From NCBI GenBank assembly GCA_017893485.1, contig CM030365.1:46804458-46868457 (forward strand): a stretch of DNA of 64,000 nt. The letters run 5' to 3'. This DNA is from Hemerocallis citrina. Lineage: Eukaryota > Streptophyta > Magnoliopsida > Asparagales > Asphodelaceae. The notes beneath the pieces were generated by a model that saw only the letters and a list, made by a program, of their open reading frames with translations, was not told the DNA's origin and did no database searches. Below, in pieces: positions 36,001-45,000 of this stretch; within the stretch, counting starts at the first letter, position 1, and every line of letters begins with the position of its first letter. The position numbers and the translations under genes are program-made.

Positions 36001-39000
36001 AAAAAAAAACAGAAAATCCAAAAAAATTCCTCAGAAGCCTGGGACGGAAGATTATCTCCTGTGAATTTTTATTTTTATTTTTGAATATGTACCTACCGTC
36101 CCGAAATTTTAATTTTTTTTTTAATTCGGAAGGCGTATAATGTCCCGTCCCATAAAATTTTTTTAAAAAAAAGTTAAAGCGACGGTGTATAATTTACCGT
36201 ACGTTTATTTTATTAGAAAAAAAAATTCAGACTGTACATTATATATCGTCTGATCTTCAAACGAAAAATAATGTTTCGTCGGGCTATTTTTTCCATTCAG
36301 CCAAATCGTCTGCCAGATATGCCACATATAGCTGAGTACTGTTCACAAAAATGGAAAAATAGCTAAATAGCCAACGACTGCAGCGCGTTTCGAGCCAAAT
36401 TTTGCAAAATTTGGCTAAATAGCCAACGACTATAGATGCTCTAATGGTTTAAATGTTGGTAAAAAATGTCATTTTTTAGGAAAATCGACAACAGCTTGAT
36501 TTAAAAAATGAAATCGGATATCCTCTCAATTGGTGATTTAAAGCGCTGAGGTTACACGGTCTGCTGCAGTGTTTAGTGAGAGAGCATGTCCTCTGTCATA
36601 GCCAAGTAGTGCCATCAAATAAACACTCTTTGGTAACAACTTAGTGGCTGCATAATAGATCAGAACGTCATCATTTACCCCAATAAGCCACAGCAGAACT
36701 GCAAAGACTTAGCTTGGATATTTTGCCAACTTTTAAACCAAACCAACATGTTAGTTTTACATCTATATTGTCAAGAGAGACGTGAGTGGGATCCAAGACT
36801 GAACCTAGAAGAATTTATTGCAGGCAAGCAATACAGTAACCAGTTTTGTATAAGTAGCATGCTCTAAAACCAATATATTGATTGAACTGGAAACATGTTT
36901 ATTGTTACTGGAAATTTTTCAATGTAAAAAATGAAAGGAATTCTTCTTAAAACTTTAGTATGGAAAGAAACTAACACACTATACCCCCCCCCCCAATAAG
37001 ACTATTATAGAAAGCAAGAAATCCATGCATAAATGAATAGGATATGAACTTATAAGGATTATTTATAAGGATCCACATGAAATTTCCAATGTCGAACATC
37101 ATACTATTTCTAAGGACTAGAATTCCAAGTGTCCTAACCCGTGGTTACAATGGTGAGCTACGTAATACCAGTGATCAAGTTGGTTCACCAAATGTACAAG
37201 GACCCTCCTACCAAATTACATTCAAACCACTTTAAAGGAAGTCTTTTTTTATGCTTTCTACCATCCTTCTAGTCCACTGGAAATATCATTACTATGTGGT
37301 ACCTGTCATTCCTTCACGTCACGTGAAAATGGTGTTCTTGAAGACTCACATTTAGTGGCACTTTAGATAAAGTATAAATGAATTGAGAATCCAAACCTTA
37401 ACATTATTCTTACTATTAGATGTCTTTTTTAAGGTTAATAGAGAGATTGGAAAATATTATTAGATTGATTATAACTGAGTACAATGTCTCCTATATATAG
37501 GAGGGAACTAAATACTAAACTTATATATAACCCAATATGGGATGAAATATATAATACTATATCTAACACCCCCTCTCAAACTCACGGTTGGTCGAATAGT
37601 GTGAGTTTGTCCACCAAGTAACGAAATCTCTGAAGAGTGTGAAATTTGGTGATGAAGTCTGTAGTTTGCTGTGAGGAGATAACAGAATAACGTGAAATGG
37701 TCCAGCTTCAAAGTGCTTACGAACATAGTGGCAATCTATCTCTATGTGTTACATTCGCTCATGAAAAACCGGGTTGCTTGCAATGTGCAATGCACTCCGG
37801 TTATCACAATGAAGAGGAGTAGCTCCTGTAAGAGTTACACTCATATCTGATAACAGCCAACGAACATGAAGAATCTCTCTAGTAGTAGTTGTCATTTGCT
37901 TCGGTGGAAGATCACGCAACAACTGTCTGTTTCTTGCTTCACCATGAGATTAGCGAATCTCCAAGAAATAGAGAGAAACCTGAGGTTGACCGACTGGTGG
38001 TAGGATCACCCGCCTAATCTGAATCAGAATATGCACTGAGCTCCAGTTTGGATGTAGAAGACATGAATATTGAACGAGCGATAGTGCCCCGAAAATATCT
38101 GAGGATCCAAAGAAGAGCACCAGAGTTAACTAATGTAGGAGCAAAAACAAACTGACTAACAATACTGACTGCATGAGCAATATTGAGTCTGATCATGCAT
38201 AAGAAGACAAGCTGTCCAACAATCTGCCTGTGTCTAGTGGGGTTGGGAAGGAGCTCACCATCTGTGGGATGAAGCTTCGCAAGAAGCTCTAAAGGAGTAT
38301 TGGCCGATCGACTGTCAAAGAGGCAAGCAACGGAGATAATATCTTATGTGTATTTCTGTTGAGAAATAAGTATCCCCAAGATCCATGAGCAATCTCTAGA
38401 CCCAGAAAGTAGCGTAATCTGCCAAGATCTTTCATATGGAACTGTTGGTAGAGACGTCCCCAGTAATAACCATATCATCAACATATAATAATTAGAGAAC
38501 CCTCCCTTGCGGTGATGAACGCATAAACATAGAGTGGTGAAGGTATTTCTGGATGGATGCAATGCCTGCGGAATTGTCCCCAGTAATAACCATATCATCA
38601 ACATATAATAATAGGAGAACTCTCCCTTGCGGTGATGATCGCATAAACATAGAGTGGTCATGTGAACTCTGACTGAAGTCAGCCAGGGTGATGATACTGC
38701 AAAAGCACTCAAACCAGGCTCAAGGGACCTGTTTCAAACCATATATAGCTAGATGCAGATGGCGAGTGGTAAGGCCAGGAGGAGGATGCATGTAAACAAC
38801 CTCAGATAAAGTACCATCAAGAAAGTCATTCTTCACATCAATCTGGTATAACGGCCACTGACGAACGTCGGCAACGGCAAGGAGAGTGCGAACTGTAGTC
38901 ATCGTGCAACCAGGGCAAAAGTCTCATCATAATTAATGTCATGCTTCTGAGTAAATCCTCGGACAACTAGACGAACCTTGTACCGCTCAACGAAGCCATC

Positions 39001-42000
39001 AGGTCTATATTTGACCTTAAAGATCTACTTGCAGCTAACAGACTGGACGTCCACAGGCAGTGGAACATCACAAGTGATAGTCTGATCAAATGCACTAAAC
39101 TCCTCTACAATAGCTTCCCGCCACTCGGAATATTGAATAGCTTCCTGATAGGTTATGGGCTCACGTGTAGAGTGTATACCAGTGAGATACGCATGAAACA
39201 CTGGTGATTAGGAGGAGGCTAGGGTGGCAAAACCAAACTGGTCAGAAGGACCAATGGCATCAAGTGTGTAACGTGCCGGTGGAATGCCCGAGGTAGATTA
39301 TGTAGATTAACGGACCGGTGGCTGATGGACAGTGTGTGGGGGTGCGATAGGTGGTGTGGGCACATGCAACTGTGGGAATGCAGGTGGTGATGGTGCATGA
39401 TGTTATAGGGATACAGGTGGTGTCTCCGTAGGAGTAATAGGTGGAACGTTGGTATGAGATGGGAACGGAGCCAAAGGCGTGGATCAAATGGAATGTGTGA
39501 AGGTATGGTCGGGGAGAAAGGCCTAACAACTGGGGAGTCGAAAAAACTAGCATCCTCATGAGAGGTCAAGTAGTATGGAGTCTTCCACAAAGGTGACATG
39601 TCAAAAAATACGAATACAACCTGTCACAGGATCAAAACAACGATATCCTTTATGCTTAGGAGTGAGACCTAGGTGAACAGACTTAGCAACTCGGATGGTG
39701 AGCTTCGTGCACTCAGTGGGAGGGAGAAGGACATAACAAGTGCACCCAAAAGTACGGAGCATATTGTAGTCCGATGAGTAGTGATGAAGACCCGCATAAG
39801 CTGTTGTGCCAGATAGGACAGACGAGAGAGTGATGTTAATGAGACTGACAGACGTCATGACAGTTTCAGTCTAGAAAGAACAAGGAACAGAAGAGAAGAG
39901 TAGAATAGCGTGTGCTGTCTCAAGGATGTGACGATACTTGCGTTCAGCTACACCATTCTGCTCGTGTATGTGGGCATGATTGCTAAAAAAGTGTACCATG
40001 AGATTGAAGGATCGATCTCATAGTAGCGGAAGTGTACTCACGAGTACTGTCTGAACGAAAGGTTTTGATACGCACACCAAACTGAGTGTGAACCATGTTC
40101 GTAAAGAACTGGTAAATGTCAGGTATCTCAGACCGTTGGCACATAAGAAACACCCATCTGTATCTAGTAAAGTCATCGATAAAATTAACATTATAAAGAT
40201 AACCTTGGTGAGAAGGTGTAGGAGATGGTCTCCATATGTCAGAGTGAACAAGTTGAAAAGCATGAGTGGACTGAGAAATATTTTTATTGCAAAAAGGGAG
40301 GGCTAAGTTTTTTGCCAACTTACAACCCTGTCAAACAGATTATTAAGTGATATTAAAATTTCCAAGCATGCCACTATGAACTAAAATTTTCAAATGACTC
40401 ACTCACATGACCTAAGCGTCTGTGCTACAAGTCGGCATCAAAACTGATGACACAAGCAAAATTAGAAGTAGAATAATTAGCATGAAAAAAATCTAGATGA
40501 TATAAACATCCATGTCTGCTAGCTCGTCCAATCGTGTGACCAGTCTGAGGATTATGTATGGTACATCATAAAGAAGTAAAAGTAACGGTAAGACCACTAT
40601 CGCATAGAGCACTAATGGAAATAAGCTTCATAGATAAATGTGGTGCATAAAGGACGAAAGGCAATGGATCCTGAGTGTGTAGTGTGGAGTAGTGAGCCAT
40701 CGGCAAAGTATAGTGACGGTGAGTGAGAGGTAAGTGGAGTGCTAGTGGTGAGGAGTGTATAATTACTAGTAAGATGATGTGAGGCACCAGAATCTAAAAG
40801 TCAAGAAGAATTCATATCAGGAGTAACAGAAAAAGCAAGGGCAAAGGAGCCAGTATTGATAAACTGACCCGAGTTCTGAAGGTCCAGCTAAGCGAGACGT
40901 CGCTGAGAAATATCATAAGGAGCAGGGGAAGGCAAAGATGGAGTAACAGCATGATGTATGAGAAGGAATACTGAGAGGAGGTAAACCTTGTTGCTTCCGG
41001 CGTTGCTGTGCCGGCACCAAGAGCTATAGGTGCAGGATGAAACACTCGTGATGAATATGATCATTCCGCTGACAGTAGGTGCAAAACTGGAGACGACGAT
41101 CAGAGACACTGTGATGGTCAAAAGGAGGCATGGCGCTGGAGCGAGGTTTGCGGGAGGAGGTACGAGGAGCAACAGCCAGAACACTGTCACTGCCGAAGGA
41201 CAGGGTAGAAGCTGGATTGGATAGAGTGTGTAGTCGAGTTTCTTCAGCCACAAGTTCAGCTATAGCAGCTTCAAGACGAGGAACTGGATCTCAGTGAATC
41301 AACTGACTAGAGAGGGACTGGTACTCTGATCGAAGACTCATCATAAAGAACATAAGCTGGCGCCTTTCACGAATAACATGAACATCACTATCTTCTATTT
41401 GCTGCAATTCGCCCCAGATATGGCGCATGGCTGTGTAATGATCCTGAATGCTACGATCACCCTGACGATCAAGGACTGACTGAACAAGTAGCTGATACTT
41501 ACGGACTCCGCTAGTCTGAACATACTGAGTGGTCAAATGGAGCCAAAGAGCCTGAGCAGGACGAATATGAAGCAGGTCAGCACGGAGAGAGCGGTCGACG
41601 GAGGAAATAATAAAGGCAATGTACGACAATCATGATCATCCCAAGTAGTCTGAGAAGTGTGGATCAGTTCTTGTCGGTCGCTGATGAGGTATCAGCGGAA
41701 TCTTTGGGGCGAGGATTGGAGCCATCAATCTAACCCCACAAGGAATGTCCGAGAAGAGTGGCCTCAATAGAGGCAGCCCAATCAGTCCAATCTTTGGCAG
41801 AGGAAAGGGGAAAGACGGTGGAGACGAGAAGATATTAACAAAAATGGGGTTCCATGGAGAAGCACAGGTACCTGCAATTATTTTTTTTTTTCTTTAGAGT
41901 GACGACTGGCGGCGGCGACCATGATGATAGCAACAACAAACAATCAGAAGGTTGGGTTGGTTGGGTTGGGTTGGATTGGGTTTGTGATGTGGATTTGGAT

Positions 42001-45000
42001 ATTGGATTTTGGGTTTGGGTTAGGTTTGGGTCGGGTTCAGGTTCGGGTTTTTTTTAAACGGGTATATGGGTAGAACGGGGATAAAAAATGGGTTAGGGTT
42101 TTAGGGTAAAGCAAGAGATGGAGGCGGCTAGGGTTTCGAGGGTGTAGGATTCGGAGATGGAGGTGGCTAGGGTTTGGGGAGTCAACGTGGGGGGGGGGCT
42201 TTGAGGGGTTGGGGGAGTCAACGTTGGGGAGTCGACGGTCAATGAGTCAACAGGGGGCTTCGAGGTTGATGTAAACTTAACCCTAAATAGAGAATTTCAA
42301 AGAATATTAAAAAGATTAAGTTTACTAACACAAAATGCCGATTAAGTTAAAAATTAAACTAGTAAATGGTATGATGGATTTTCAAGAATTGAAATACGTT
42401 TAACAAGCCCAATTAAATATTTAATCATGACAATCAATAATTATATACCCAAGCGTTCTTAGCAAGTAAAACATGCAATAATTATTTGTACGCTAATCAG
42501 CAAGTAGAAGCACACACTCAATATTTGTGGGCAACAGATAATTCAAATAATATTCTAGAGATAAAAAACGATACCACAAATAAAGGAGAATGGAAAGAAA
42601 TTATCGGGGTTCGATGAACATGTTGTCTTTACAGATGGAGAGGAAGAAATTATTGGATCTGAATCTGGATCTTCTGCGGTGGATGAAGCAGTGGAGACAT
42701 CGGGCGTATTGAAGAAATTAGCTGCCGTTGGGATGCAACAAGGTTGGTGGCAACAGTCGGGGCTTCGAAGGGGGAGGAAGGCAGGGGCAGTGCTGCTGTT
42801 GTCGGGTGGTGGGGCACTGAAGGGGGTTGCGGGTGAGACAGCAACGCGCGGGGCGACGGGGACGGGCCAATGGTGGTTCGGGAATTGGGGGAGTCGAGGC
42901 AGTGGTGACGGGAACGGGGTTTAGGGGATGACGACGGTGAAGGGGGTGTTGGGGTATGAAGGGAAGATGGGTTTCGGAGAGGCAAGGGGTCTGGGAGGAG
43001 ATGGCCGGAAATGTGGTAATCGGAGTGGAGAGTTGAAGAAGGAAGAAGATGAGAGAGGGGGAGGCGGCTGAAAGAAGTGGGTTAGGATTTGAATTTTTTA
43101 ATTTGAGAATTTAGGGGTGTAGTTTTAGAGTTTATCACAAACCCTAATTTTCTCTCAATTGTCTCACAGAAAAAGAGGGGTGAAGAGCAAAAACTCAATC
43201 ATAATAATTTTAGTCAATCAAAAACATTGCATTCTCATTATTCTCAAGGCCTATATATAGGCTCAAAACAAATCTCAATACAAATCTCTAAAATATTCTA
43301 ATGCATAAAATAAAGGGTACAAATCGTAAAGCTACTACATATGGTTATAATTGTCAAAAATAAATACAAGTACTGAAATAAAATACTAAGCTAATGGAAC
43401 AAACATCCTATAAGATGTCTGCGCTTATAGAAATGCCCGAATCGTCGCGAACTGATGTCCTCATCAGAGGGGTTCGAGGAGTCGACGGTCAGTGAGTTGA
43501 CGAAGGGCTTAAGGGGTTCGGGGAGTCGACGTTGGGAGGACGGTGGTGGGGGAGTTAGATTGTTGTTGCTGATTGTTGTTCCTGGGGATTCGACGTTGGG
43601 AAGATGCCGAGATGTGCTGTTGTTGATGATCGCCGCCAATGACGACTACGGGAATTAGGATTTTGTAAGTTGCCGGAGTTGAGGGTTAGTTGTTGATGAT
43701 GACAATAACTAGAGTTAGGGATTAGAGAAATAAAATTTCAAAATATTAATGCTCTGATACTATGTTAAGATTAACAGAGAGATTGGAAAATATTATTGGA
43801 CTGATTATAACTGAGTACAATGTCCCTTACTCTCTTATATATAGGAGGGAACCTAATACTAAACTGATACATAACCCGATATAGGACTAAATATATAATA
43901 CAATATCTAACAATCTTCATGGTGATGAAATACCTATATTGTGTAATTGAATTATATCAAAATTGAGGAAAAAAGTAATATCATATCAAAGCACAGTAGG
44001 AAATATATATATGAGTACTTCTTTCCCTTTCCCTACTGTCCATAATTTCCATTTTGTCAGCTCACTAATAGAAGCCAAACAACGAAGAACCTGGGAGTCT
44101 AATTTACTAGATCAAGAGGACATTATAACTGATGAAATAATACATAACCATACAACTTAAAAGGGTACATCACGTGTGCAAATATCTTCACTGTCACTTT
44201 TTAGAATTTTTTGCAGTACTAGGCTACTTTTTGAAACTTTTTGCGATTTTAGGCCACATCCCAAACTATTAGCAATTTTGACTAGCAAGTACCACGTCAG
44301 CAGCGGCCGCTATTGAGAATAGCAGCCTCTTCATAGCGACCAACACATTGGACTCCCACACTTGACAGATTTGTATAATTGCAAACCACTTGGAGTAACG
44401 GAGGTCGCTATTGTCAATAGCGACCTTGTATAACCAAGGTCGCTATTCCCAATAGCGACCGCAGGTTGACCCAATCGTTTTTAGGCCCACCTGAGGTCGC
44501 TATTGGGAATAGCGACCTTAGTTAGACGAGGCCGCTATTGACAATAGCGGCCTCAGTTACACTAAGTGGTTTGCAATTATACAAATTTGCCAAGTGTGCG
44601 AGTCCGATGTGTTGGTCGCTATAAAGAGGCCGCTATTCCCAATAGCGGCCGCTGCTGACGTGGCACTTGCTAGCCAAAGTGCTAATAGTTTGTCAACTGG
44701 CCTAAAATCGCAAAAAGTTTCAAAAAGTAGCCTAGTACTGCAAAAAATTCCACTTTTTATTCCCATCTTCTCAAATTTGGGTAACAACAACAATTTATAA
44801 AGCATCTAACATGCATTTATTACATGAACATCATCTAAGCTAAACACCATAGACCACAAGGCTCCGTCGTATAAAGATAGATGTTACATACAAGATCCAT
44901 TTGAAACATACAAAAAAAAGAAGTACGTAGATCTACTTCTTAGCTATTTCACTCAACTTCCTATATTGCTTCTTAACAGGGCCGGCCCTGGGCCTGTGCA

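Larger units (their letters stand above)
37427..43912 (-). mobile_element. copia-3, minus-strand copia element with 0.15-kb LTRs
   Basis: LTRs at 43763-43912 (5') and 37427-37568 (3') flank gag, integrase, reverse transcriptase and RNase H remnants in copia order on the minus strand. A PBS (TAGTATCAGAGC, complement of 43752-43763) adjoins the 5' LTR. The probable target duplication is ATCTT/GTCTT with one mismatch. A 1.2-kb solo LTR is nested in the leader. The reading frames contain stops and shifts, so it is inactive. Confidence 0.85.

Noticed and set aside
41956..42060. Interstitial telomere repeat (GGGTT-rich tract)
   Set aside because: Units are irregular GGGTTNGG/GGATTGGG, not the plant TTTAGGG, and it lies in a copia leader.
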